From: Gautieria morchelliformis
Lineage: Eukaryota > Basidiomycota > Agaricomycetes > Gomphales > Gomphaceae
Direction: 5' to 3'
NCBI GenBank assembly: GCA_015179125.1
Contig: WHVA01000224.1
Location: 1 to 64,000 of the forward strand
Length of the DNA: 64,000 bases
Under the pieces are notes generated by a model. That model saw only the letters and a program-made list of their open reading frames with translations. It was not told where the DNA came from and did not search any database. A program made the position numbers and the translations under genes. Below, piece by piece: positions 1 to 10,518 of the stretch; position 1 is the stretch's first letter; each line of letters begins with the position of its first letter.

Positions 1-2
1 TG

Positions 3-1240
3 TCCCGCTACATTGGACAGTATGTGAAAACATGTGACCTTTGTCTCCGAACCAAAGCGCAATGACATCTGCCCGTCGGAGAACTTGTTCCACTCCCGAT
101 GCCAGAATCCCGCTGGGACACCATCAGTGTTGACTTCATCGTTGAACTCCCAGAGTCCCATGGCTACGACGCAATCATGAACGTCGTGGACTTGGTAAGC
201 AAGGTGTCCCACTTCATTCCAACGCACACAACAATCACGGCCCTCGGAGTGGCCCGCCTGTTCCTTGCGCATGTCTGGAAGTTGCATGGGCTCCCAAAGC
301 AAGTCGTTTACGACCGAGGTCCGCAGTTTGTTGCGGAACTGACTTGGGAGCTCTACCGCCTGCTTGGCATAAAGCTGGCTACCACCACAGCATACCATCC
401 GCAGGGTGATGGACAGACAGAACGGGTCAATCAGGAGTTGGAGCAATATCTCCGCCTCTTTGTCAATGAGAGGCAGGATGACTGGGATGAGTTACTTCCA
501 CTGGTGGAATTCCAATACAACAACCATGTACATTCCGCCACACAACAGACTCCCTTCATGCTGGACTCCGGACGACACCCGCGGATGGGCTTTGAGCCAC
601 GCCAGGCAGAGTCCCAACTCGAGACAGTCAATGAGTTCCGAGACCGCATGGACTCCACCCTTTCAGAAGCCAAGTCGGCCCTTGCGAAGGCCAAGGATGA
701 CATGGCAAGGTACTACAACCAACGCCGGGTTCCTGCCCCAGAATACCAAGTTGGAGACAAGGTGTATCTGGATGCAAGTGACATCCGCACCACGCGCCCT
801 TCGCAGAAGCTTGCCCACCGCTACCTTGGGCCCTTCACAGTGATGCGGAGGGTTGGACGGAATGCATACCTCCGACTTCCGATGTCCATGTCCCGCCTCC
901 ACCCTGTCTTCAATGTGGTGAAGTTACTCCCTACGCTTGAAGACCCAATTCCAGGTCGGAAGGCTCGTCCGCCACCTCCACTGGAAATTGTGGATGGGGA
1001 AGAGCACTATGTGGTGGAACGGATCCTGGACAGCAGGTTTGTGCGAGGATGACTCCAATTCCTCGTGAAATGGGAAGGGTATGGGTATGAGGAGAATTTG
1101 TGGGTCCCGGAGCAAGATGTCTCCGCTCCGGACACTCCGCGAGTTCTATAGGACACACCCTGGTGCCCCTCGCCGAATCCGCTCACTTGCATTTCAATCC
1201 CTCGTGTCCCGTGCTTCGAGGATGCAGCACGCTAGAGGGG
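3..1240 (+). pseudogene. Gypsy-A pol fragment: integrase core and chromodomain, broken
   Basis: Reads SRYIGQYVKTCDLCL (end of the HHCC zinc-binding region), then the DDE core: Asp in VDFIVELP, Asp in YDRGPQF and Glu in GQTERVNQE. A C-terminal chromodomain (FLVKWEGYGYEENLW) follows. In-frame TGA codons lie at 63-65 and 1050-1052, both at positions that read Arg in the copy at 6724-10464. A frameshift lies near 1135, just after VSAPD. The full family protein would integrate cDNA in the nucleus, with the chromodomain targeting chromatin. This copy is non-functional, but it documents the complete DDE triad of the family. Confidence 0.92.
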
Positions 1241-1246
1241 GGGTGA

Positions 1247-1727
1247 TGTCAGGGGACACCCTGTTTTCCATTTTCAGTTCTGACACCATACCCAGTTCCG
1301 ACTCCATTTCCGACTCCGGTTCCGATTCCATCTCCGCCTCTGCTTTCGGAAATGATTCCACTTCTGGGAGAACTTCCACCAGTTCTGTTCGCTTTGCCAG
1401 TTCCACTCCAATTTCCGACTTCCGCTCTCGGAACAGTGTCGGAAATCAAGCGAGTCGCATAATAGGTGGCATCAAGGGTCGGTCAAGGGTCAGGGAGGTC
1501 AGGGGGATGCAGGGTTGATGGCGAGTGCCAAGTGCTGTCCCTGGCTGCGCAGCGTAGTATAATATGGCTTTGCTGACATTGGGGGTCCTTAGACTTTTCT
1601 CTTTGGATTTCCCCTTGTCAGGTGAGAATCCCCTCATACTCTGTTGTTCATTTATACATACTTTGGATTTCCCCTTGTCAGTTGTGTGGTAGTGTGATCT
1701 CCACAACCAGCCAGGGTTGCCCTTACA
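1247..1727 (+). repeat. 3' LTR of gypsy-A copy 1 (481 bp)
   Basis: Starts TGTCAGGGGACACC immediately after a purine tract (agagggggggtga) and ends CCCTTACA, giving canonical TG...CA ends. It is homologous over its full length to the two 479-bp LTRs at 6466-6944 and 11882-12360. It contains a stretch rich in TTCCGAYTCC repeats (about 1275-1430) that produces spurious ORFs, a TATAATATGG box near 1557, and the predicted transcript start agacttttct at about 1591. Confidence 0.92.
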
Positions 1728-2550
1728 ACCTCCGCGTTCTCGAGCAGCGCGAGGTCCACGATCGCGAGCCTGCGTTTGTGGAAGCGGGTGATGCGCGCAT
1801 TGGTGTCGGCATCGACGATAGTGTTGGGATGACCATGCAACTGGTGGAGGCGGCAGAGGCATTGCATGCGAAGGACGTGACAGTGCCGGATGCGTAGAAG
1901 GCGGAGTTGTCGGAGCGGGCGGAGGGCATGGTTGGAGTCTGAGGTGGGGGGAATCATGGTCTTGCCCTAGATCTATGGAGGATTGTGGATTGCCAAACGT
2001 CGCTGTCGATGAGGAGGTGGTGCCCGTGCCCGGGCGGGGACGAGCTGGAGCTGGAGATTGAGCGGGTGGTTCGACTTTGTGGGGCCAGCAGATGACGACG
2101 AAGGTCTAATCTAATATGTGAGATCCCCGAGTGAAGGCAGGCAGAAATAGAGGTGCCTTGTTCGAAGAGAGCTTTTTTCCCCTTGTGCTTCTTGTCCGAG
2201 TCCTCTTTGGGCGCGTTCTTGAGCCCCTGCTGGCTGGGCGCGCCGTCGGCGAGCTTGTTGAATTCCCGGCGAGTGCGGCTGGCAGGAAGAAGGAGACGCC
2301 GAGCCCCCGTTCCGCAGGCAGACTGCCACTCATCGATGTGCACCGTGGGCGTGCGCTCACTCTACCTCCTGTCTCGAGGAGCGTGCTGGCGGTTGCAGCA
2401 GCCGGATCAGGGGATGAGATGAAGGTAGCTGCCAAGTGTCGTGTTGAAGAGTAAATGGAACCACACTGTTGTTGACTTGCATGCAACTCAGCGTGAGGAG
2501 ACAAGGAAAAAGAATTGTTTTTAGAGTAGTAATTAAATTTAGATATAGCG
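1728..2550. repeat. Duplicated segment, inverted relative to 17837-18519 plus 19992-20165
   Basis: Reverse-complement homology, nearly base for base, to two pieces at 17837-18519 and 19992-20165, which are themselves split by a solo LTR. On the minus strand there is coding-like sequence with a basic stretch (EDSDKKHKGKKALF) and another piece reading RLAIVDLALLENAEV. I recognise no protein family and cannot define a gene. It may be a captured gene fragment or part of an unrecognised transposon. Confidence 0.75.
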
Positions 2551-2632
2551 TCCTTGTTCATTGTGGGTTGACATGGTGGTAATATCACGTGATGTAAAAT
2601 ATTTTAGGGTTAGTGGGTCCATGGACACCTCC

Positions 2633-2985
2633 ATGGGTCCATGGGCGTCGTCCTGGACGAGTTGCGAACGGCCGGGCCTTTCTGCTGCGGAGGTTCCGGC
2701 ATCAGAGAAACCGCGCTGCGGCGGTGTGACATCGTCACTCCTTGTGATACTGGGCATACATATCGGTCCCAGGAATACGCGCTTTGGTGATCGACGCTAA
2801 GCGCTATTCGGTTGCAATCCCTCATAGTGCAGCTCATCATCGAATACGACAGACCCTAAGGGAGGGTGTCTGTCATATTCGATGATGAGCGGCTTGACTC
2901 GCACCCTCGCTAGGACAGACACTGCTAGAATCCAGAAAGGCCTGGCCGTTCGCAACTCGTCCATGGACGACGCCCATGGACCCAT
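2633..2985. mobile_element. MITE-like element with ~52-bp terminal inverted repeats
   Basis: The left end 2633-2684 (ATGGGTCCATGGGCGTCG...) and the right end 2933-2985 are reverse complements over about 52 bp with only a few differences. The interior holds a second strong hairpin (2832-2890) and no coding potential. One arm of the same repeat recurs at 16320-16370, and a diverged arm at 31617-31660. I see no convincing target-site duplication, so the superfamily is unknown. The 2551-2632 stretch to its left is also found, inverted, at 16370-16431. Confidence 0.7.
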
Positions 2986-3073
2986 TCACACGTCGCCGCT
3001 GTTCTCTGACACAAAAAGGAAGCGAGACAGCTTGTGGTAGGTGGGCATAGCTGCAGCTCCGTAACGTCATGGC

Positions 3074-4522
3074 TTAGATAAGTACGACTTTTCCTTCGGG
3101 GGATGACAGGGACTTCAAAACTTGCGAAATGTTAGGGGTGCCTCCATGAACACTATGTAAGACGACGTGCCATACCTGCTCGGGGAACAGGAGGTATTCG
3201 CATGAAAGCATATCGCATGCGTCGGAAGAAGTGCAAGAAATTGTAGACCTGAGTGGCTCTTTCATCTTCTTTTCGTGAGATAATACGTGATCGCAGAAGC
3301 GGGAAGTTGAGAGAGCGATAGATGTCATCAAATCGAGCCACAACCTCGTCTATGCTTGGCCGGTTTGATGGCTCGTCTTGCGTCATGTCCGTAATCAATG
3401 GCGCCATGAAATCAAATCCAAACCTAACCTAATCATTGATGGCTCTCAGCGAGGGGCCTTGAGTAGGAGCAATATACTTACCTCCACAAATTCCATCTTG
3501 ATCATGTTGCCAGCATAGTAGATATCGGTCGCGAATGGATCACAGAATTCATTATATCTGTCTCCTTGAATCTCGGGTGCAGTTCTGTCAATACCGCGAA
3601 CGGGAAGATCCCGTGGTGGGCCATGCTTGGGATCATAGAATCGGGAGAGACCGAAATCAATTAAAAAATACTTCGGTGGGCGTTCGGTGCGAGTCCAGTG
3701 TCGCGCAAAGCGATTCCGTTTGTAGTCGTAGTCGATATTAAGAGGATGAAATCCGTTGGGATAAGCTTTCTAGGATCCATCATGATATTCCTTCCCGTGC
3801 AATCACTAGACATATGATTAATTCATGCATCGTCTGCGTACTGCTGAAAACTAACCGATGAGCGTAATGATGTTTATGCATAAATTGGATTCCCTGAAAC
3901 GTGAGACGCAGTCGACAGAGGTCCGCACGAATGATAAGCAGAACGCACCTCGAAGACTTGACGGAAGAATTCGACAGCTTCTCCGAATGTCCAAATTTTT
4001 GGTCGATTGAAGGGGCGAAGAATCGGCATGACAAGGAGAACCATTCCTTCATACTCTGGAACCTCAAGAACGTCAAGTAACGGTACGCAGTGGTTTTTAG
4101 GATCTGACGCTAAAGGCTCGCTGGAGAAGAATTTGGCAATCCCTACTTCATCGGAGTTCTCGTACTTGACTATCCTCTTCAATGTTACTGTCTCACCGTC
4201 GGACATCCGAGTGGCATCCATTATATGCTTACGCTAGTGTCATGTCAGGCCGATTGGGTGTCACCTGACGAGCAATCAGATCACTCACAAATGGAGGCAG
4301 GTATTTGCTGTCCTTGCAGTTATAAATATATTTTTTGGTTCTCTTCCAGGTGGGTATCCAGTCGGGATGGTAGCGAGGACGGAGCAAATATCCCTGAGAT
4401 TCAAGCCATCGATAGTGCTCAGCCCAAAAGATCTCCGCCGGTTCGATGGTAGACAAATTTTCAAACTTCCGCGTTCTTCTATATTCAAGTTCTCGTTCTT
4501 CAAGCTTAATCGCGCCAGCCAT
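3074..4522 (-). pseudogene. Small protein kinase-like gene, copy A (frameshifted)
   Basis: Same six-exon layout as copy B (40757-42206). Exon 1 is 4289-4522 (starts MAGAIKLEERELEY), exon 2 3949-4233, exon 3 3856-3893. Introns at 4234-4288, 3894-3948 and 3806-3855 follow GT-AG. The third intron falls inside the HRD catalytic motif, between the second and third base of Arg. Copy A lacks one base near 3764 relative to copies B and C (in the stretch after NIMMDPRKL), which shifts the frame in the catalytic loop region. DFG and the C-lobe are otherwise still recognisable. Copia-1 lies 13 bp upstream of the start codon, cutting off the original 5' flank. Confidence 0.85.
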
Positions 4523-4535
4523 AGGGTAGGGTGTG

Positions 4536-4704
4536 TGTAGAGAGTAGATGATGGTTGTGGGTAAAGAAGATGATATTCGACCAGCGAGTCTCAGAAAAAT
4601 ATACAGCGCCTGTAACTACTGTAACTAAGGGATTCGGTAGGAGATGGAAATGGGAACCACGAGTGGCCACAGGATGACTAACGGTTGAGCGATGGTATTC
4701 AATA
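4536..4704 (-). repeat. 3' LTR of copia-1 (169 bp)
   Basis: Plus-strand ends are TGTAGAGAG...TTCAATA. It matches 14768-14936 with one visible difference. On the interior side, a purine-rich run on the minus strand (complement of acccccccgag, 4706-4716) is the polypurine tract. Confidence 0.93.
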
Positions 4705-4761
4705 GACCCCCCCGAGCGAAACAAATCAAAAAGAAATATGATGGGATACAGGAGGGGATGG

Positions 4762-6465
4762 TCACAACAAGCCTAATTTATGAATCAAGAAACGGTGTTG
4801 AGCCAAAGGCAGGGCCTTCGTGAAAACGTTGGCGACGTTCTCAGCGGACCTGACATAGGTGATCTCGGCGTCACCATGATCGATGAGCTCGCGGAGCCAA
4901 TGCCCCTCGATGCGGAAGTGCTTGGTGCGGGGGTGATGGGAAACGTCCTGGAGATTGGAGATCGTCTGCATGTTGTCGCAGTAGATATGGATCGGTCCGG
5001 CAAGGGGCAGCCCGAGTTCCTGGAGGAAATGGCGGACCCAAAGGGCGTGCTTGGCGCCAGGGATCAAGGCCATAGACTCGGACTCGGTCGTCGACAGAGC
5101 GATCCGGGTTTGCTTCTTAGATACCCACGTGGTAATACAGCCGTGATAAAAGCAGATAAAACCCCCCACAGAATGGGAGTCAGCTAGACCCGCGAAGTCG
5201 GCATCGGAATAGATCTCGATGAGGTGAGTGGAGGACGAGCGGCGCAACACAACGCCTGCGTCGCGAGTGCCCTTCAAATAACGTATAATGCGTTTAACCG
5301 CCGTCCAGTGAGCCTCACTGAAGTCATGCGTGTGTTGGCTCAGCTGCTGGACGGCGAACGCGATGTCGGGGCGGGATCCTAGAACGGCGTACATCAAGGA
5401 GCCGATCGCTTGGGCGTAAGGTGTGTCTGGTGCGGGACCACCATCAGGGTGCAGCTCGAGGGTTTTGATGTCATGCAGGACAGGAGTGTCGACCGGCGGT
5501 GCTTCATCCAGATTGAAACGCTGGGCAATGACGTCGATGTAATGGCGTTGGGAGAGTTTAATGAAATCGCGATTTGGATCGATCTCGACCCTGATCCCGA
5601 GGATCTTGAGCATCTCGCCAAGGTCCTTCATAGTGAAATTAGAATGGAGGAGGGTTTTAACACTCGCCATCAGCGTCTTAGAACTAGCGAAAAGACCGAG
5701 GTCATCAACGTAAATAGTGATGATGGTAAGCCGGTCGCCGGTCTTTTTGTAGAAAACGCAGTCATCTGCGTGACACCGCGTGAAACCGTCATCGAGCAAG
5801 ACCGTCGTGAGCTTCTTGTACCAGGAGCGGCCTGACTGCTTCAAACTGTAAATAGCCCGGTGCAATTTGAGCACGCGACCTGATCCATCGTCAAAGCCGT
5901 CCGGCTGGCGCATGTATATCTCCTCATCTAGAGTAGAATTAAGATACGCGCCTTTGACATCCATCATCTCGATCTCCCATCCCTTTTGGATGGCGATAGC
6001 GAGGATGAGCCGGAGGCTGTCTAATTTGACAACCGGTGATGTGACCTCAAAATAATCCATGCCGGGTCGTTGCGTGAACCCCTGCGCAACGACCCTCGCT
6101 TTTCCGAGGTCAAATTTCCCTTCTGCATTAGTCTTAGCCGCATACACCCATCGGCTGCCTACCACGTTCTTCCCCGCTGGTAACTCAGCCAGCGTCCACG
6201 TGCCCACCTCTGCATGCTGCTCCATCTCAGTCTCCATGGCTTTCTGCCATATTGGGTAATCTGGGCGGCGGAGCGCCTCTGCATAGGACGTGGGCTCTGT
6301 CACGATCTCCGTCGCTGACAACGCCCGCTCTCCCTCATGCATGTGGCGGTAATCAGGCACGGGTCTACCCGTGATCCTGGTGCTGCGCCTCGGATCCGCC
6401 TTCGGTTCCACAGCCACAGGCACAGCAGCGGTCTCGACTGGAGGTGCGGCAGCTGAAGCGGGGGC
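4762..6465 (-). pseudogene. Copia-1 pol, RT and RNase H half (split by gypsy insertion)
   Basis: Reverse transcriptase with the copia signature: NVVGSRWVYAAK, MMDVKGAYLNSTLDEEIYM (motif A Asp), SLKQSGRSWYK, IYVDDLGLFA (catalytic YVDD). Then RNase H with YSDADFAGLAD, CFYHGCITTWVSKKQTRIA and a VFTKALPLAQHRFLIH end. No stop lies inside this half. The open frame continues directly into 12361-14060 if the 5895-bp gypsy element and one GGGGC copy are ignored, so the insertion, not point decay, broke pol. Confidence 0.93.
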
Positions 6466-6944
6466 TATAAGGGCAACCCTGGCTAGTTGTGGAGATCACA
6501 CTACCACACAACTGACAAGGGGAAATCCAAAGTATGTATAATGAACAGAGCATACAAGAGAAGGGGTTCTCACCTGACAAGGGGAAATCCAAAGAGAAAA
6601 GTCTAAGGACCCCCAATGTCAGCGAGCCCGTATTATACTACGCTGCGCAGCCAGGGACAACACTTGGCACCCGCCATCAACCCTGCATCCCCCTGACCCT
6701 TGATCGACCCTTGATGCTACCTATTATGCGAGTCGCTTGATTTCCGACACTGTTCCGGGGCGGAAGTCGGAAATTGGAGTGGAACTGGCAAGGCGAACGG
6801 AACTGGTGGAAGTTCTCCCAGAAGCGGAATCGTTCCCGAAAGCGGAGGCGGAGATGGGATCGGAACCGGAAGCGGAGTCGGAAATGGAGTCGGAACTGGG
6901 TGTGGTGTCGGAACTGGAAATGGAAAACAGGGTGTCCCCTGACA
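6466..6944 (-). repeat. 3' LTR of gypsy-A copy 2 (479 bp)
   Basis: On the minus strand it runs TGTCAGGGG...GCCCTTATA (TG...TA; copy 1 has TG...CA). It appears identical to 11882-12360. The pol reading frame enters this LTR through the purine tract and stops at 6724. Confidence 0.95.
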
Positions 6945-9900
6945 TCACCCCCCCTCTAGCGTGCTGCGTCCTCGAAGCACGGGACACAAGGGATTGAAAT
7001 GCCAGCGAGCGGATTCGGCGAGGGGCACCTGGATGTGTCCTATAGAATTCCCGGAGTTTGTCAGGAGCGGAAACATCTTGCTCCGGGACCCAAGAATTCT
7101 CCTCGTACCCATACCCTTCCCATTTCACGAGGAATTGGAGTCGTCCTCGCACAAACCGGCTGTCCAGGATCCGTTCCACCACGTAGTGCTCTTCCCCATC
7201 TACAATTTCTGGCGGAGGTGGCGGATGAGCCTTCCGATGTGGAATTGGGTCCTCAAGCATAGGGAGTAACTTCACCACGTTGCAGACGTGGTGGAGGCGG
7301 GACATGGACATCGGAAGTCGGAGGTGGTATGCATTCCGTCCAACCCTCCGCGTCACTGTGAAGGGCCCAAGGTAGCGGTGGGCAAGCTTCTGCGAAGGGC
7401 GTGTGGTGCGGATGTCACTTGCATCTAGGTACACCTTGTCTCCAACTTGGTACTCTGGGGCAGGAACCCGGCGTCGGTTGTAGTACCTTGCCATGTCGAG
7501 CAGGCGGTAGAGCTCCCGAGTCAGTTCCGCGACAAACTGCGGACCTCGGTCGGAAACAACTTGCTTCGGGAGCCCATGCAACTTCCAGACATGTGCAAGG
7601 AACAGGCGGGCCGCTCCGAGGGCTGTGATCGTCGTGTGCGTCGGAATGAAGTGGGACACCTTGCTCACCGAATCCACGACGTTCATGATCGCGTCGTAGC
7701 CATGAGACTCTGGGAGTTCAACGATGAAGTCGACACTGATGGTGTCCCAGCGGGATTCGGGAATCGGGAGCGGAACAAGTTCTCCGACGGGCGGACGTCG
7801 TTGCGCTTTGGTTCGGAGACAAAGGTCACACGTCTTCACGTACTGTCCGATGTAGCGGGACATCTGAGGCCACCAGTAATTCCGAGCCACTAACTCCAGC
7901 GTCTTCCACCTGCCAGCATGCCCAGCGACCCGTGTGTCATGGTGCTGGGACACGATGCGACGGCGGAGGTCCGCCCCACCCGGAACATAGACCTTGCCTC
8001 TGAAGTGGAGCAGTCCATCACGCTCCGACCATTCCGCTGCCCGTACAGACCGTGAGTGCCCTTTCCGGAGTTCCTCCACTGCCTTCACCACCGACTCCTC
8101 CTTCTCCCCATTCCGGTACTGCCTCCGGATATCCCGGAGCATTTCCGCTTCCGCCCCAACTGCAGTTACTCCTTCTAGGGCACGGATTGCAAAGAGACTT
8201 GGGCGGAGCAGTGTCATATCTGCGTTGTCTCCACTTCCGCTTCCGTGATCCGCGCGGCGGGATAGGGCATCGGGCTTGCCCATGGTGCGGCCGGGGCGGT
8301 GGTGGAGCATGAAGTCAAACCGGGACAGGTGTAGGGACCACCGTGCTTGTCGTCGGTTCAGCTTCTTAGACGTGCGGAAATACTCGAGGTTCTTGTGGTC
8401 TGTCCAGATCTCAAAAGGGCATAGAGCACCCTCGAGGAAGTGTCGCCACTCCTCCAGTGCTCGGATGATTGCCAGCATCTCCTTGTCATGGATCTCATAG
8501 TTCCGCTCGACCGGACTAAGGCTCTTAGAGAAGAAGGCAATCGGATGCCACCCCCCACCATCTTCTGATGACTGCTGTGACAAGACCGCTCCGGTAGCTG
8601 CGTCGGAAGAATCCGCCTCGACTCGATAAGGGCGAGAGTCGTCGGGAAAGATCAGGACCGGAGCGGAAGTGATCAGCTCCTTGAGTTTGTCAAAGGAAGT
8701 CTGTTCCGGCTCTCCCCACCGCCATCCAACCTCCTTCTTGGTGAGGTCGAAGAGGGCACGGGCGTGGCAGGAGAAGTCCTTGATGAACCGCCGGTAGAAA
8801 TTGACAAACCCAATGAAGGACTGGACCTCCTTCTTGTTTCGCGGCACGGGCCAATCCGATACACCGGAAACTTTGACTGGGTCCATTTCCACCTTCCCTT
8901 CCGACACAATCACCCCAAGATACTCTATCCGCGTCCGCTCAAATTCGCACTTTTCCGGCTTGAGACACAGGTTGTACTCCCGGAGCCGTTCCAGCACTCT
9001 CCGCACGACTTCCCGATGTTCGGACATTGTTTTCGTGAAAATGAGGATGTCATCGAGGTAGACGCAGACAACCCCTTCTGCTATCATGTCACGGAAAATG
9101 TCATTCATCATCGTCTGGAATGTGGCGGGACTGTTGGTGAGGCCAAAGAACATGACCTGTGGCTCAAAGAGTCCTCGGTTGGTGCGGAATGCGGCCTTCC
9201 ACTCATCTCCCTCCCGGATCCGGACATTATTGAAGCCCCAGCGGACATCCAGCTTGGTGAAGTACTTCGCCCCGCGGAGTTGTGTGATCAATTCGGAAAT
9301 GAGCGGAATGGGGTACCGGTTCTTGATCGTGATCGCATTCAAGGCCCGGTAATCCTGCACAAGTCTGAGCGAGCCGTCCTTCTTCTTGATGAAGAACACT
9401 GGAGATGCCATGGGTGACTTGGAGGGGCGGATCCTCCCTGTACGGAGATTTTCCGCAAGGAATGCATCGAGCTCTACCTGCTCCTTGGGTGACAGCGGGT
9501 AGACCTTGCAGTTGGTGGGCTTCGACCCAGGCTCCAACTCGATGGCATGGTCCCACAGTTTCCGCGGAGGCAGGGCATCAAACGACTCCTTGGAGAAGAC
9601 GTCCTCAAACTCCCGCAGGTACTCCGGAATTTCCGCCTCCACTCTATCATACCTCTTAGAGGCTTCAGCAAGGCGTTGCGAAATATTTCCGGTGGCGCGG
9701 ATGTGTTCCGCCTCCGGCGGAAGGTTTACGTACAGCAAGCGCTCCCCTTCCGTCAGAGCGTCTTCCAGGCCGAGTCGGATGACGTCGGAATCGGAATTGG
9801 AAGGGGGATCCGGGTCAAATTCCGCTTCCGAGTCTTCTTCTGCAAGCAGTGGATGGGGGCCGGAACGACATGTCTGTATGAGCCGTTCGGTCTTCCGCTG

Positions 9901-10464
9901 CTCCTGGTGCTCCTTCCGCACTTCCGACCGGCACATGTGACACTTGGCTAGACATCGACTCATCAGTACCTTCCGAGTCTGCCAATTGATCTCCGGGTTG
10001 TGCTCTTGAAGCCAGGTAAACCCAAGGATGATGTCTTGCTTCCCCAGGCTGGTGACAGCGAAGGAAGTGCGTTCCGAGTGTCCATCGTAGCGGAGAATTG
10101 TGTCCACTATCTCCGTGATGGACCCTGCCTCATTGGGGCTTCCATCCACATTGAACACCGGGATTGCACGTTGCAACTTCCGCGTCGTCAGTCGGTTCCG
10201 TTCCACATAGTCCCGGTCCATAAACTGACCAGTGGCCCCGCAATCGACAAGGGCGGGTCCGGATTTGACTTCCGCCGTATCTGTCGTCTGGATCTCTACC
10301 TTAATGACTAGTGACTTGGAGGCCAGGGGTGGCAGCAACGACATAGCGCTTCGGAAGGCGTCTCTCCCAAGGGCGGATGCGGGATAGACGGGGTGTCGGA
10401 TTTGGCTTTTGTGTGACTTTATCCGGTGGGTCTGTATGAAGTGAGGGGAGTCGGGGCTTTTCAT
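6724..10464 (-). CDS. Gypsy-A pol polyprotein, with internal integrase deletion
   Basis: About 1246 aa. Domains in order: aspartic protease (ALVDCGATGQFMD, D-C-G active site); reverse transcriptase (KLDVRWGFNNVRI, VCVYLDDILIFT); RNase H (YRVEADSSDAATGA, IHDKEMLAI, WTDHKNLEYF); integrase HHCC finger (HHDTRVAGH...CDLCL); integrase core with Asp in ISVDFIVELP and Asp in VVSDRGPQF; chromodomain (LVKWEGYGYEENSWVPE). Relative to copy 1, codons for positions 365-698 of that copy are absent (junction near 7495-7500). This removes the TERVNQE segment with the third catalytic residue while keeping frame. It is in the same frame as gag but separated from it by TGA and TAG codons. Its C-terminus reads into the 3' LTR. 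Confidence 0.94.
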   Translation of the reverse strand: MKSPDSPHFIQTHRIKSHKSQIRHPVYPASALGRDAFRSAMSLLPPLASKSLVIKVEIQTTDTAEVKSGPALVDCGATGQFMDRDYVERNRLTTRKLQRAIPVFNVDGSPNEAGSITEIVDTILRYDGHSERTSFAVTSLGKQDIILGFTWLQEHNPEINWQTRKVLMSRCLAKCHMCRSEVRKEHQEQRKTERLIQTCRSGPHPLLAEEDSEAEFDPDPPSNSDSDVIRLGLEDALTEGERLLYVNLPPEAEHIRATGNISQRLAEASKRYDRVEAEIPEYLREFEDVFSKESFDALPPRKLWDHAIELEPGSKPTNCKVYPLSPKEQVELDAFLAENLRTGRIRPSKSPMASPVFFIKKKDGSLRLVQDYRALNAITIKNRYPIPLISELITQLRGAKYFTKLDVRWGFNNVRIREGDEWKAAFRTNRGLFEPQVMFFGLTNSPATFQTMMNDIFRDMIAEGVVCVYLDDILIFTKTMSEHREVVRRVLERLREYNLCLKPEKCEFERTRIEYLGVIVSEGKVEMDPVKVSGVSDWPVPRNKKEVQSFIGFVNFYRRFIKDFSCHARALFDLTKKEVGWRWGEPEQTSFDKLKELITSAPVLIFPDDSRPYRVEADSSDAATGAVLSQQSSEDGGGWHPIAFFSKSLSPVERNYEIHDKEMLAIIRALEEWRHFLEGALCPFEIWTDHKNLEYFRTSKKLNRRQARWSLHLSRFDFMLHHRPGRTMGKPDALSRRADHGSGSGDNADMTLLRPSLFAIRALEGVTAVGAEAEMLRDIRRQYRNGEKEESVVKAVEELRKGHSRSVRAAEWSERDGLLHFRGKVYVPGGADLRRRIVSQHHDTRVAGHAGRWKTLELVARNYWWPQMSRYIGQYVKTCDLCLRTKAQRRPPVGELVPLPIPESRWDTISVDFIVELPESHGYDAIMNVVDSVSKVSHFIPTHTTITALGAARLFLAHVWKLHGLPKQVVSDRGPQFVAELTRELYRLLDMARYYNRRRVPAPEYQVGDKVYLDASDIRTTRPSQKLAHRYLGPFTVTRRVGRNAYHLRLPMSMSRLHHVCNVVKLLPMLEDPIPHRKAHPPPPPEIVDGEEHYVVERILDSRFVRGRLQFLVKWEGYGYEENSWVPEQDVSAPDKLREFYRTHPGAPRRIRSLAFQSLVSRASRTQHARGGVMSGDTLFSISSSDTTPSSDSISDSASGSDPISASAFGNDSASGRTSTSSVRLASSTPISDFRPGTVSEIKRLA
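6945..6958 (-). other. Polypurine tract of gypsy-A copy 2
   Basis: On the minus strand tagagggggggtga directly abuts the TGTCAGGGG start of the 3' LTR. It is the expected primer for second-strand DNA synthesis. The same tract sits before the LTR of copy 1 (1234-1246). Confidence 0.85.
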
Positions 10465-10518
10465 TCTCTACTTCAAGACAGGCAAACCGGTTATGTACAG
10501 GCAGCAGGGGCACACATC

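Larger units (their letters stand above)
1..1727 (+). mobile_element. Gypsy-A copy 1, 3' end of a Ty3/gypsy chromovirus
   Basis: Right-hand end of a Ty3/gypsy LTR retrotransposon that enters from outside the window. It holds the integrase zinc-finger tail, the integrase core, a chromodomain, a purine tract (1234-1246) and one full 3' LTR (1247-1727). It is the same family as the element at 6466-12360, and it keeps a 111-codon integrase segment missing from that copy. Two TGA codons and a frameshift near 1135 show it cannot encode a full polyprotein. The flank after the LTR starts ACCTC, continuous with the duplicated segment at 19992-20165 in reverse orientation, so the element landed in that segment. 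Confidence 0.93.

Noticed and set aside
6737..6997. Open frames inside gypsy-A LTRs (Glu/Ser-rich, also at 12153 and 1194-1406)
   Set aside because: They come from degenerate GGAAxCGGA repeats in the LTR; the same spurious frames occur in every LTR copy and on both strands.
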